This document shows positions 1 to 7,403 of a DNA stretch of 32,993 nt, piece after piece. A program made the position numbers and the translations under genes. Location of the stretch: assembly GCA_034211275.1 (NCBI GenBank), contig JAXHTF010000058.1, forward strand, positions 1 through 32,993. The letters are read 5' to 3'. Position 1 is the stretch's first letter; each line of letters starts with the position of its first letter. Origin of the DNA: Acidobacteriota bacterium. GTDB lineage: Bacteria; Acidobacteriota; Thermoanaerobaculia; Multivoradales; JAHZIX01. Under the pieces are notes generated by a model. That model made no database searches and was not told where the DNA came from. It saw only the letters and a list, made by a program, of their open reading frames with translations.

Positions 1-458
1 CGACGGACGACACGTTCTCCCACCAGGATCATCCGGACAGCGCCTTCGGCGCCTACAATTTCCTGCGCTTGCGGACCGTCGACGGTGGTCACGGTCGCCA
101 CGGCTACTTGAAGTTCGAGGTAGCGGGGCTGCAAGGTCCGGTGGTGTCGGCGCGGCTACGGCTGCGCACTCAGGAGACGGCGATCCCGGAATCCATCGGG
201 GTGTACAAATTGTCGGATGCCGCCTGGTCGGAGGCCACGCTGACCTGGAACAACGCACCGCTGACAGTGCTCCAATCCGTCCAGCTTCCTCCGCCCTTTG
301 CCGAGAACACCTGGCACGAGCTGGACGTCACGCCGTTGGTGACCGGCAACGGCACCTACTCCTTCGGCCTCGCCACCGGCGCCAACCAAGGGCAGCTGGA
401 CCTGTGGAGCATGGAGTCCGTCTACGCGCCGGAGCTGGTGGTGGTGACGGTGCCTTGA
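1..458 (+). CDS. DNRLRE-domain secreted protein, 3' end only (5' end outside window)
   Basis: The reading frame is open from the left edge (first full codon at base 3) and stops at TGA 456-458, giving about 151 C-terminal residues. They form one DNRLRE-type beta-sandwich domain (CBM96-like): the conserved segment around DDTFSHQDHPDSAFG, then LRLRTQE, a W-S-E-ATLTWNNAP block, an LDVTPLV block and a final ELVVVTVP strand. DNRLRE domains sit in exported bacterial proteins, often next to enzymes, and are thought to bind carbohydrate. The stretch matches bases 4094-4551, the tail of the metalloprotease gene, with 18 differences in 458 bases by my count; only 3 change the protein (A/T, M/K, V/I). 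The missing upstream part may therefore be another metalloprotease paralogue, but that cannot be seen here. The domain call is fairly secure; the enzyme class is unknown. Confidence 0.85.
   Translation, partial: TDDTFSHQDHPDSAFGAYNFLRLRTVDGGHGRHGYLKFEVAGLQGPVVSARLRLRTQETAIPESIGVYKLSDAAWSEATLTWNNAPLTVLQSVQLPPPFAENTWHELDVTPLVTGNGTYSFGLATGANQGQLDLWSMESVYAPELVVVTVP
1..458 (+). repeat. Direct repeat copy 1 (DNRLRE-coding), partner at 4094-4551
   Basis: This segment aligns without gaps to 4094-4551 (offset 4093), 18 mismatches in 458 bp. The repeat reaches the left edge, so its true length is unknown. Homology stops at the two stop codons. Confidence 0.9.
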
Positions 459-510
459 AGTGCTGTATTGATGTCGGGCATACCTGAAAGATTCAGAAGG
501 GTTCAACTAG

Positions 511-1275
511 ATGACCAAGAAAACTCTACCGCTGCTGTGCATCGCTCTAGCGACGTTTGTTTCTCCTGCCTCCGCTGAGATCGTGCCCAGAGACTTTGAT
601 CCACCACCGTTTGTCTCGCAGGAAGGCGTCGAGTCCGTATCGGCGGCCCTGGAGACTAAGAGCTACTCGCCTGAAGCGTTCGATCTACCGGTGGCGACGG
701 TGAACGAGCTCGCCCGGACGATTCGGAGCACGTTAGCTTTCAAACGAGTCAACCTCGAGGAAGGCCAGTTGACCGGTGAAGGGTGCTTCCGTTATTGGCC
801 CGCTCACTCCGAGATGAGATATGCGAGCAGAGACCGGATGAGCCGGCTTGAGGAGATGGTGGAGGCGGCCCAAGAAGAGGATGTCGTTCTCGGGCGGGTG
901 ATCTCGGTCGAGCCCGGATTCTACGGCGGCAATTTTGTGACCCGTATCGAGCTCAAGCCCAGGAGGCCCTGCGGCTCCATTGATGGCACCCAGGAAGATC
1001 GAGAGCCTGTCACCATGTATCTCGATCAGTACGATCTAACACTAGGTCAAGAGCGGGTTTGCATGGTCCGCCCGGGATTCTACTTCCCTCAGGAGGGTGA
1101 CGACCTCCTGGTCCTGGGGCTTATGGTGAATCCGAAAGCCCGGATCTTGGCTCCAGCCAACTATTTCCAGGTAGTCGATCGAGAGGTGCGCCTCCAGCCG
1201 TTGGACTTCGTGGAAAATGGCTCGGAGACTCGTTTGGATGAGCTGTTGGATTGCGCCAGTGAGCCTCGACCGTAG
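511..1275 (+). CDS. Small secreted protein, family unknown (paralogue A)
   Basis: The protein has 254 residues. Residues 1-22 form a signal peptide (KK, hydrophobic core, SPASA before E23), so the mature protein is exported. The ATG follows an AAGGG about 11 bases upstream. I do not recognise a named family. It is clearly homologous to the next gene (1523-2338): both carry a G-x-LT-x-EGC-x-x-YWP-x-H motif, then YA-x-RD, a beta-rich middle with GRVISVEPGFYGGNF here, one more conserved Cys (RVC / RYC), a hydrophobic LLVLGL strand, and A-NYF-x-VV near the end. Two conserved cysteines suggest one disulfide. The order helix, beta-rich domain, Cys, YLLLG-like strand is loosely like TIMP/NTR OB-fold domains, but no diagnostic N-terminal CxC is present. 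It lies between two DNRLRE genes, one a metalloprotease; a role linked to that protease is inference from context. Confidence 0.85.
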   Translation: MTKKTLPLLCIALATFVSPASAEIVPRDFDPPPFVSQEGVESVSAALETKSYSPEAFDLPVATVNELARTIRSTLAFKRVNLEEGQLTGEGCFRYWPAHSEMRYASRDRMSRLEEMVEAAQEEDVVLGRVISVEPGFYGGNFVTRIELKPRRPCGSIDGTQEDREPVTMYLDQYDLTLGQERVCMVRPGFYFPQEGDDLLVLGLMVNPKARILAPANYFQVVDREVRLQPLDFVENGSETRLDELLDCASEPRP

Positions 1276-1277
1276 CT

Positions 1278-1388
1278 TTGTCCCCCTTATGGTCCTTTTC
1301 TTGGCTGGCGGCCCTGCAGCTCTTGGCTTGGGAAGATCACTCTCTCACCGAGCGGCAGTTGGGGGAAGTGATGGAGATGGGTGAGTGA
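1278..1388 (+). pseudogene. Possible decayed N-terminal remnant of a third paralogue of the secreted family
   Basis: A short open frame starting at TTG 1278 (37 codons with stop) encodes a hydrophobic stretch (WSFSWLAALQLLAW) followed by LTERQLGEVMEMGE and a stop. That end resembles VNEEQIRLIMESVGRDE in the mature N-terminus of the next gene, in both protein and DNA. It could be a truncated duplicate, or chance. There is no good ribosome binding site. Nothing else gene-like is seen between 1276 and 1430. Confidence 0.25.
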
Positions 1389-1430
1389 AGAGCTCGGAGG
1401 GCACGAAGGGAATTTCCGGCTGAAAGCGCC

Positions 1431-1439
1431 TGCTAAAAT
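1431..1439 (+). promoter_or_regulatory. Candidate extended -10 promoter (TGCTAAAAT)
   Basis: TG-C-TAAAAT is an extended -10 with 5 of 6 matches to TATAAT. A start site near 1446 would give a leader of about 77 bases to the preferred TTG at 1523. No clear -35 is visible, which is usual for extended -10 promoters. It would drive the secreted protein and metalloprotease pair. Confidence 0.45.
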
Positions 1440-1522
1440 CAGTCTTTGGTAGCTCTCCTTCCGCCACGGTGCAGAAGGAATTCTTGAATCGTGCCAGATT
1501 GGCCGCCCAAGGAGTGGATGAT

Positions 1523-2338
1523 TTGAGATCTCACAACTACATCGCCGTTCTTTTTCTCGCAGCCCTCGGACTGGCGCTGATAGGTGCACCGAAGGCATCC
1601 CCGGAAGCCCCTGAACAAAGGGTATTGGCTTCTGCGCAGGAGCCGGTGACAGAGATCTCATGGTTCGTCAACGAGGAGCAGATTCGGCTGATCATGGAAT
1701 CCGTTGGGCGCGACGAAGAGCAGCAGCTGCTCTCGGAGTTCCCGGAGTTCGTGATCGAAGAGGTCTTGCGGGCTGCTGAAAGTGCGCCTGTCTATAAGGA
1801 TATTCACCTTGAGCAGGGAAAGTTGACCCCGGAAGGTTGCTATCAGTACTGGCCCCTTCATATCGAAAGAGAGTATGCAAGGCGGGACGGGCTCACCACG
1901 GTGGAAGATCTGGTTTCCAAGGCAGAGGTCGCTTTCATCGCACGAATCCTTAAGAGCCAGTCAGGTCTGTTCGTCGGCAGCTTCGGAACTCTTTTTGATT
2001 TCGAGGTGGTGGAGGTGCTGAAGGGCTCCGGGCGAACAGTTGAAAAGGGAGAGCTGCTGTACTCGTATCTGACTACCTTTGATCTATACATCGACGAAAA
2101 GCGCTACTGTCGTTACCGAGACGGCTTCTCTCAGCCGAAGGCAGAACGGTTGTACCTACTCTTGGGCTACCGACCAGATAGGCCGACTGCTTTTTTTCAA
2201 GTAGCTAACTACTTTCCTGTTGTCGGTGAGGACATCGGGCTTCAGCAGTATCCTTGGCTGGATCAATCTTCGGAAAGCCGGATCGAGATTTTGCGCCAAG
2301 TCGAGAGCAAGGCGGCGACGAAGGGGGGAGGCTCTTGA
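1523..2338 (+). CDS. Small secreted protein, family unknown (paralogue B)
   Basis: I prefer TTG 1523 as start. AAGGAG lies at 1509-1514 with an 8-base spacer, and the product (271 residues) then begins MRSHNYIAVLFLAALGLAL, a normal signal peptide. The in-frame GTG at 1469 would add 18 residues before that signal and has no good ribosome binding site. The mature part shares with paralogue A the EGC-x-YWP-x-H and YA-x-RD motifs, a beta-rich middle (AFIARILKSQSGLFVGSF, then FEVVEVLKGSG), the RYC cysteine, LYLLLGY and AANYF-like VANYFPVV. The strand order, with EVLKG and a late YLLLG strand, resembles TIMP/NTR-type domains, at low confidence. The stop (TGA 2336-2338) overlaps the TTG start of the metalloprotease, so the two are probably translated in a coupled way. 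This favours a functional link such as a chaperone, inhibitor or partner of the protease. No catalytic motif is visible. Confidence 0.85.
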   Translation: MRSHNYIAVLFLAALGLALIGAPKASPEAPEQRVLASAQEPVTEISWFVNEEQIRLIMESVGRDEEQQLLSEFPEFVIEEVLRAAESAPVYKDIHLEQGKLTPEGCYQYWPLHIEREYARRDGLTTVEDLVSKAEVAFIARILKSQSGLFVGSFGTLFDFEVVEVLKGSGRTVEKGELLYSYLTTFDLYIDEKRYCRYRDGFSQPKAERLYLLLGYRPDRPTAFFQVANYFPVVGEDIGLQQYPWLDQSSESRIEILRQVESKAATKGGGS

Positions 2339-4551
2339 GGCGGCCCGGTTGGGTCGCCATTCAGAAAGAGACTCTTTCTTCAGTTGGCCCGGCAGCCCCG
2401 AGTTCTTGGACTCTTGTTTCCGTTCTATTCAGCTGCTGCGGTTTTGGGATTCTGCTCGTTCTGGCATCGCTTCCTGCAGCCGGTGAGGGCTGCGGGATCA
2501 ACCGACTGATCGAGGAAGGTTCTGGTGGTGCTACTTGCCGAGATTTGCCTTTGCCAGGTTCCTGTGGCCACGAGCACACAGGCCCAAAATACCAACGGAA
2601 TCGGTTCGAAACGACCGTCTATGTTCCTGAAGGCGGCCAGGCCGACGCAATCTACGACCAACTAAGCTGCTTGCTCGAGAAAGCCAATGACTTCTGGCAA
2701 GCTCCAGAAGGTTGTCCTCCGCCCGGGAACCTCGGAGTCAACCCTCGAGTCCCCGTAGTGAAGGTCAAGCGAGGTAGCCGGCCAAGTAGCGACTCTTCTG
2801 GGATTCAATTGCGCTACACACCGTCTGCCGGCGGGAAAGCTCGTTGGGATCCGGAAAGAAACGATGTACTTTTCAGTCCTGACATCGGATGGGACTGTAA
2901 TGAGGTCAATCATATTGATATCGCAGCTCATGAGCTGGGGCATGCTTTCGGTCTCTGTCACGATGCGTGCACTCTGTCAGGCCCGACGGCGCCACGGTCG
3001 ATCATGTTCGAAGCTATCAATCCGGGCACCAATTACGTCATCGCCCCCGAGCGCTGCGAAGAAATCGAAAAAGCCAACTGCGAGCAGAATTGCAGCAATC
3101 TGGATGAGGGCGAGCTTCAAGCGGGTGGAGACTGCCCGTGTTGCTTCTTTTGTCTGATCCCTCCGCTGGAGGATCGCTGTGCCATGTCGCCGCAGCTGTG
3201 TGGAGGTGGGTATGCGAATCCTCCCACCGGGTATTGTTACTTCCGGCAGACGACCGTGGTGCTCACCGGCACCGTCGAATATCACTACGACTACGGCACC
3301 TTCATTCACAGCGGGGATATCTTCAGCTTCACCATCTCCACCATCGATTGTTATGTTTACAGCCTGACCGGGGATCCACCCGAGGGAGGAGCCGGCGAAG
3401 GGGATTCGTGGTCGGAGCTGCCGGGAGATGGGCCCATCGTCTTCGTGCGCAGTCGCTACCCTGACGGAGCTTCGGGGAGCATGGTGGTGACGGGGGTGGC
3501 GCGGGATGATGAATATGGGGTCTCCAACGTGTCATTCTGGGTCGACGGCCAGGTGGCCACGGTCGAGGAGCTGCGCACCGGGCTCTACGATCCCTACACC
3601 TGCAACGAGCGTCCGGCGCCGGGCTGCGACGCCAACAGCCGCTTCGAGGCGACGGTGGATGTGAGCGCCCTGGCGGACGGACCCCACACCCTGCAGGTGC
3701 TGGCGACCAACGGGCGGGTGGTGGATCCCATCCCGACCTACTACGAGATTCCCTTCGAGGTGCGCACTGCCGGCACCTGTGCTGCCGACACCACGGCGCC
3801 GACGGTGAGCCTCACCGCTCCGGCTGAAGGCGCGACGGTGCAGGGCGCGGTAGCGGTGTCCTGCTCGGCCAGCGATGCTTCGGAGATCTCGGCGGTGGGG
3901 CTCTATGCCGACGGAGCCTGGCAGGAGGACGACACCACGGCGCCCTACGGCTACAGCCTCGACACCACCGCCTTCGCCGACGGCTCGTTGGAGCTGCGCT
4001 GCCGGGCGGAGGATATTTGCGGCAACGATCGCTTCTCGGCCCCGGTGACAGTGGCGGTGGCCAACGGCAGCGAGGTGACCACGGTCTTCGCACCGACGGA
4101 CGACACGTTCTCCCACCAGGATCATCCGGACAGCGCCTTCGGCGCCTACAATTTCCTGCGCTTGCGGACCGTCGACGGTGGTCACGGTCGCCACGGCTAC
4201 TTGAAGTTCGAGGTCACGGGGCTGCAAGGTCCTGTGGTGTCGGCGCGGCTACGGCTGCGCACTCAGGAGACGGCGATCCCGGAATCCATTGGGGTCTACA
4301 AGCTGTCGGATGCCGCCTGGTCTGAGGCCACGCTGACCTGGAACAACGCTCCGCTGACGGTGCTCCAATCCGTCCAGCTTCCTCCGCCCTTTGCCGAGAA
4401 CACCTGGCACGAGCTGGACGTCACGCCGCTGGTGACCGGCAACGGCACCTACTCCTTCGGCCTCGCCACCGGCGCGAACCAAGGGCAGCTGGACCTATGG
4501 AGCAAGGAGTCCATCTACGCACCGGAGCTGGTAGTGGTGACGGTGCCCTGA
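2335..4551 (+). CDS. Secreted metzincin-type zinc metalloprotease with Ig-like and DNRLRE domains
   Basis: Start TTG 2335 overlaps the previous stop (TTGA) and follows AAGGGGGGAG at 2321-2330. A longer in-frame start at TTG 2254 would lie deep inside the upstream gene. The product has 738 residues. A hydrophobic segment near residues 24-47 (SWTLVSVLFSCCGFGILLVL, then ASLPAAGEG) is a signal peptide. The protease domain (about 55-270) has the full metzincin signature HELGHAFGLCHD at 199-210: three zinc-binding His, catalytic Glu, Asp after the third His. SIMFEA follows, with Met224 as the likely Met-turn. The domain is rich in Cys. Residues about 360-580 look like two bacterial Ig-like modules (VSFWVDG, VSLTAPAEGATV, VGLYADG). 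Residues about 582-738 are a DNRLRE domain nearly identical to the truncated gene at the left edge. It should cleave protein outside the cell; the substrate is unknown. The 5' half is much poorer in GC than the 3' half, suggesting domain shuffling. Zinc metalloprotease is confident; the exact MEROPS family is not. Confidence 0.88.
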   Translation: MRRPGWVAIQKETLSSVGPAAPSSWTLVSVLFSCCGFGILLVLASLPAAGEGCGINRLIEEGSGGATCRDLPLPGSCGHEHTGPKYQRNRFETTVYVPEGGQADAIYDQLSCLLEKANDFWQAPEGCPPPGNLGVNPRVPVVKVKRGSRPSSDSSGIQLRYTPSAGGKARWDPERNDVLFSPDIGWDCNEVNHIDIAAHELGHAFGLCHDACTLSGPTAPRSIMFEAINPGTNYVIAPERCEEIEKANCEQNCSNLDEGELQAGGDCPCCFFCLIPPLEDRCAMSPQLCGGGYANPPTGYCYFRQTTVVLTGTVEYHYDYGTFIHSGDIFSFTISTIDCYVYSLTGDPPEGGAGEGDSWSELPGDGPIVFVRSRYPDGASGSMVVTGVARDDEYGVSNVSFWVDGQVATVEELRTGLYDPYTCNERPAPGCDANSRFEATVDVSALADGPHTLQVLATNGRVVDPIPTYYEIPFEVRTAGTCAADTTAPTVSLTAPAEGATVQGAVAVSCSASDASEISAVGLYADGAWQEDDTTAPYGYSLDTTAFADGSLELRCRAEDICGNDRFSAPVTVAVANGSEVTTVFAPTDDTFSHQDHPDSAFGAYNFLRLRTVDGGHGRHGYLKFEVTGLQGPVVSARLRLRTQETAIPESIGVYKLSDAAWSEATLTWNNAPLTVLQSVQLPPPFAENTWHELDVTPLVTGNGTYSFGLATGANQGQLDLWSKESIYAPELVVVTVP
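4094..4551 (+). repeat. Direct repeat copy 2 (DNRLRE-coding), partner at 1-458
   Basis: This is the second copy of the 458-bp near-identical segment. Of the 18 differences, 15 are silent, as expected for two genes kept under protein-level selection or occasional gene conversion. Confidence 0.9.
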
Positions 4552-4575
4552 GGACCCGCCGGGCGGTCTGGTCCT
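4551..4575 (+). terminator. Weak hairpin after the metalloprotease gene
   Basis: AGGACC (4551-4556) pairs with GGTCCT (4570-4575) around a GC-rich loop that can fold further (CGCC/GGCG). There is no T-run afterwards, so any terminator function is uncertain. Confidence 0.3.
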
Positions 4576-4592
4576 ACCTAGCAGCTGATTTC

Positions 4593-4598
4593 TAGTAT
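4593..4598 (+). promoter_or_regulatory. Candidate -10 element for the GNAT-led operon (TAGTAT)
   Basis: TAGTAT ends 11 bases before the GTG start at 4610, so the transcript would have a leader of only about 5 bases. No Shine-Dalgarno is visible before this GTG, which fits a near-leaderless mRNA. No clear -35 was found. Confidence 0.3.
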
Positions 4599-4609
4599 CC
4601 TGGTCGGTT

Positions 4610-5755
4610 GTGAACGCCCAATCTGATCGACGGCGGGAGATTTCCGTCGAGCCGGTGGAACCGGACTATGGGGAGGGATCCGCCTCCGGGGAGCAGGGCA
4701 AGGGATTCTGGTCGCTGCCGGAGCGCGTCTACCGGGGCGACTCTCGCTGGATCCCGCCGCCGGCCGGTGCGCTGGAGCGGGAGCTTGCCGCTCCCAAGGT
4801 TGCCGGGCGTCAGCGTCTGCTCCAGGCTCGAGTGGGGCAGACGGTTGTGGCTCGGGTCGTGGCTCGGATGTCGGATTTGATGGACGAAGGCGGGCATCCT
4901 TTGGGCCTTCTCGGCGCCTTCGAAGCCCTGGACGAGCCGGAGGCGGTGGCGCGGCTGCTGGACGAGGGATGCGCCTGGCTCGCCGAGCAGGGCTGCCGCC
5001 GGGCAGTAGGGCCCATGGACCGGGACACCTGGCACGCCCACCGCTGCAATGCCGGACCCTGGAGTCATCCGCCCTTTCTTCTCGAGCCCTACAACCCTCC
5101 GAGCTATCCTTCCCTCTGGTGCGCGAACGGCTTCGAAGTCCTGGCGAGCTACTCTTCCTATCGTGTGGAGGATCTCGCCGCCGGCGCAGAGGCCACGGCC
5201 AAGAGCGCCGAGGCCGCCACCGCCGCCGGTTACCGGCTCCGCCGCCTCCGCCTCGACGACTTTGACGTCGAGCTCGACCGGCTCTACGAGCTCTCCCGCC
5301 GGATCTTCCAGGACAACTTCCTCTACACCCCCATCTCGCGACAGGAGTTCCGTTCCCTCTACGCCGCCGCGCGGCCATTGGTGGACCCACACCTCGTACT
5401 CTTTGCCGAGTCGCCGGAAGCGGAGCCGGTGGGGTTCCTCTTCGCTTATCCGAATCTCTTCGCGGCGGTGCGGGCGGTGCGCCGCTGGCCGGGAGTGCTG
5501 GGAAAGCTGGCTTTTCTGTGGCGCCGCCGGGAGGCGCGGGAGGTCAACTTCAAGACCCTCGGCGTGCTATCAGAACATCGCCGCAGCCGGGTCGGGGGAG
5601 CCCTGCTCCACGGTCTTTATCGGGCGGCCCAGGCTGGCGGATTCTCTGCCGCCAACCTCTGTCTGATCCGCGACGGCAACCCGTCGGAGAACTTCACCGG
5701 CGGTGGGGAGCTGCTGCGTCGATACCACCTCTACGTGCGGAAACTGAGTCCTTGA
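4610..5755 (+). CDS. GNAT-superfamily acyltransferase (YghO-like)
   Basis: Starting at GTG 4610, the product has 381 residues. The layout matches the long GNAT proteins related to YghO: an N-terminal block FWSLPERVYRGDSRWIPPP, then GPMDRDTW, a PFLLEPYNPPSYPSLW motif (the usual PYNPPYY element), and a C-terminal GNAT core with VNFKTLGVLSEHRRSRVGGAL as the acyl-CoA pyrophosphate-binding region. IRDGNPSENF and YHLYVRKL close the fold. Such proteins transfer an acyl group from acyl-CoA or acyl-ACP to an amine or hydroxyl; the acceptor is unknown. No membrane segment or signal peptide is present, so it is cytoplasmic. It is the first gene of a four-gene forward set; its TGA overlaps the TTG start of the ligase gene. 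Superfamily membership is secure; the substrate is not known. Confidence 0.85.
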   Translation: MNAQSDRRREISVEPVEPDYGEGSASGEQGKGFWSLPERVYRGDSRWIPPPAGALERELAAPKVAGRQRLLQARVGQTVVARVVARMSDLMDEGGHPLGLLGAFEALDEPEAVARLLDEGCAWLAEQGCRRAVGPMDRDTWHAHRCNAGPWSHPPFLLEPYNPPSYPSLWCANGFEVLASYSSYRVEDLAAGAEATAKSAEAATAAGYRLRRLRLDDFDVELDRLYELSRRIFQDNFLYTPISRQEFRSLYAAARPLVDPHLVLFAESPEAEPVGFLFAYPNLFAAVRAVRRWPGVLGKLAFLWRRREAREVNFKTLGVLSEHRRSRVGGALLHGLYRAAQAGGFSAANLCLIRDGNPSENFTGGGELLRRYHLYVRKLSP

Positions 5756-7401
5756 GCCCATCCGCCAATATCGTCCATCGGCTCCAGCGCATGGCCGAGG
5801 AGGTGCCGGAGCGGCCGGCGTTGATTCTTGGCGACGACGTCTGGAGCTTCCGCCGGCTGCTGGAACGGGTCGAGAGAGTGGCGGGGGGGCTACGGCGGGA
5901 AGGCCTGGAGAGCGAGCAGCGGGCGGTGGTGATGATCCCCATGTCCGGCGAGCTCTACGCCGCGCTCTTGGGTGTGCTGCAGATCGGGGCGGTGGCGGTC
6001 TTTCTCGATCCGTGGGTGGGCGTCCGGGCGCTGCGGCGATTGGCCCGGTTGGCGGAGCCCCAGGCCTTTCTTGGCAGCTCCCGGGCGCATTGGTTGCGGC
6101 TGTTGGTGCCAGCGCTACGCGGCCTGCCGGTGACGGTGACCACCGGCCGGCGGCTCGGCCCCTTCCTCGCTCGCCGCACCCTCGAGGAGCTGGCGGAGGA
6201 GCCGCGGGATCCCCGGGTGCATCCGCGGCAGGAGGAGCATCGGGCGCTGATCACCCTGACCACCGGTTCCAGTGGCGAGCCCAAGGGGGCGGATCGGCCC
6301 CATGGCTTCCTCCTCGCCCAGCATCGGGCCCTGGCGGAGACCTTTCCCTACCGGGAGGGGGATGTGGACATGCCCATGTTCCCGGTCTTCGCCCTCAACA
6401 ATCTGGCCTGTGGGGTGCCCTCGGTGGTGCCGGAGATGGACTTCCGGAGGGTGGATCGGGTCGATGGCCGCCGCCTGCTTCAGCGGATGCTCGACCACGG
6501 CGTCACCACCGCCACCGCCTCGCCGCCATTCTTCGACGCCCTGGCGGAGGCTTTGGAGTCTGGAAGCGGTCTGGACTCCGAAAAAGGGGAGCGGCCGAAG
6601 CTGCGGCGCATCCTCACCGGCGGTGCTCCGGTGTCCGACTCCCAGCTGCGGCGCTGGCGCCGGGCGCTGCCGGAGACCGAGATCGTGGTCGCCTACGGTT
6701 CCACCGAGGCCGAGCCGGTGGCCCACATCGACGCCGACGAGCGGCTGCGGCTGAGCGCCGAGTCGGAGCATTTCCGGGGATTCTGTGCCGGACGGCCGGT
6801 GCCGGCGGTGGAGGCACGGCTGGTGCGCATCGAAGCTGGCGCTCTGACTCTGGGTGATGGCGGCTGGCAGGCCCTCGAGGTGGCCCAGGGGGAGGTGGGG
6901 GAGCTGGTGGTTACCGGGGATCATGTCTGCCGCCGGTATTTCCGCAGCCCCGAGGCGGAGGCGGCCAACAAGATCACCGACGGCGACGGCCGGGTCTGGC
7001 ACCGCATGGGCGATACCGGCTGCTTCGATCCCGCGGGCCGCTTCTGGCTGGTCGGCCGGGTGCATTCCACCGTGCGCCGGGGCGACGAGCTCCTCCACCC
7101 TCAGCTGGTAGAGGCGGTGGCGCGGGGGGAGGATTCCCGCATCCGCCGGGCGGCGTTGGTGGGGCTTGGCACCGAGGACGAGCGGCGGGCGGTGGTGGTA
7201 GTGGAGAGCGCCGGCGGTGCGGCGGTGCCGGCAGACGACCTGCGCTCGGACGTGCTGAGCTTGGATGTACAGGAGCGGCTGCGGGCTGCGGGCTTTGCGG
7301 TGGACGAGGTGAGGGTGAGCCCCAAGCCGCTGCCGGTGGATCCGCGCCATGCCAGCAAGATCGACTACCAACGCCTGCGTCGCAGGCTCGGAGGGCGCTA
7401 G
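5752..7401 (+). CDS. AMP-forming acyl/fatty-acid ligase, OleC-like
   Basis: I place the start at TTG 5752, overlapping the previous stop as TTGA; the frame is open further upstream but inside the GNAT gene. The product has 549 residues with the full ANL adenylating-enzyme motif set: P-loop ITLTTGSSGEPKG (167-179), PMFPVFALNNLA (208-219, like the PMFPxFAL of OleC), the adenine motif VAYGSTEAEP (313-322), D421 in GDTGCF, WLVGR before the hinge (433-437), and the C-terminal lysine K536 in PRHASKID. The family activates a carboxylic acid as acyl-AMP; OleC itself makes a beta-lactone from a beta-hydroxy acid. No OleA, OleB or OleD lies nearby, so olefin synthesis is not indicated, and activation of an acid destined for a lipid head or tail is more likely. 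It is cytoplasmic. A 2-base gap separates it from the UbiA gene. Confidence 0.85.
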   Translation: MSPSANIVHRLQRMAEEVPERPALILGDDVWSFRRLLERVERVAGGLRREGLESEQRAVVMIPMSGELYAALLGVLQIGAVAVFLDPWVGVRALRRLARLAEPQAFLGSSRAHWLRLLVPALRGLPVTVTTGRRLGPFLARRTLEELAEEPRDPRVHPRQEEHRALITLTTGSSGEPKGADRPHGFLLAQHRALAETFPYREGDVDMPMFPVFALNNLACGVPSVVPEMDFRRVDRVDGRRLLQRMLDHGVTTATASPPFFDALAEALESGSGLDSEKGERPKLRRILTGGAPVSDSQLRRWRRALPETEIVVAYGSTEAEPVAHIDADERLRLSAESEHFRGFCAGRPVPAVEARLVRIEAGALTLGDGGWQALEVAQGEVGELVVTGDHVCRRYFRSPEAEAANKITDGDGRVWHRMGDTGCFDPAGRFWLVGRVHSTVRRGDELLHPQLVEAVARGEDSRIRRAALVGLGTEDERRAVVVVESAGGAAVPADDLRSDVLSLDVQERLRAAGFAVDEVRVSPKPLPVDPRHASKIDYQRLRRRLGGR

Positions 7402-7403
7402 AT

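Noticed and set aside
5752-7401. Olefin biosynthesis (ole) locus
   Set aside because: Only an OleC-like ligase is present; no OleA thiolase, OleB hydrolase or OleD reductase is found in the window.
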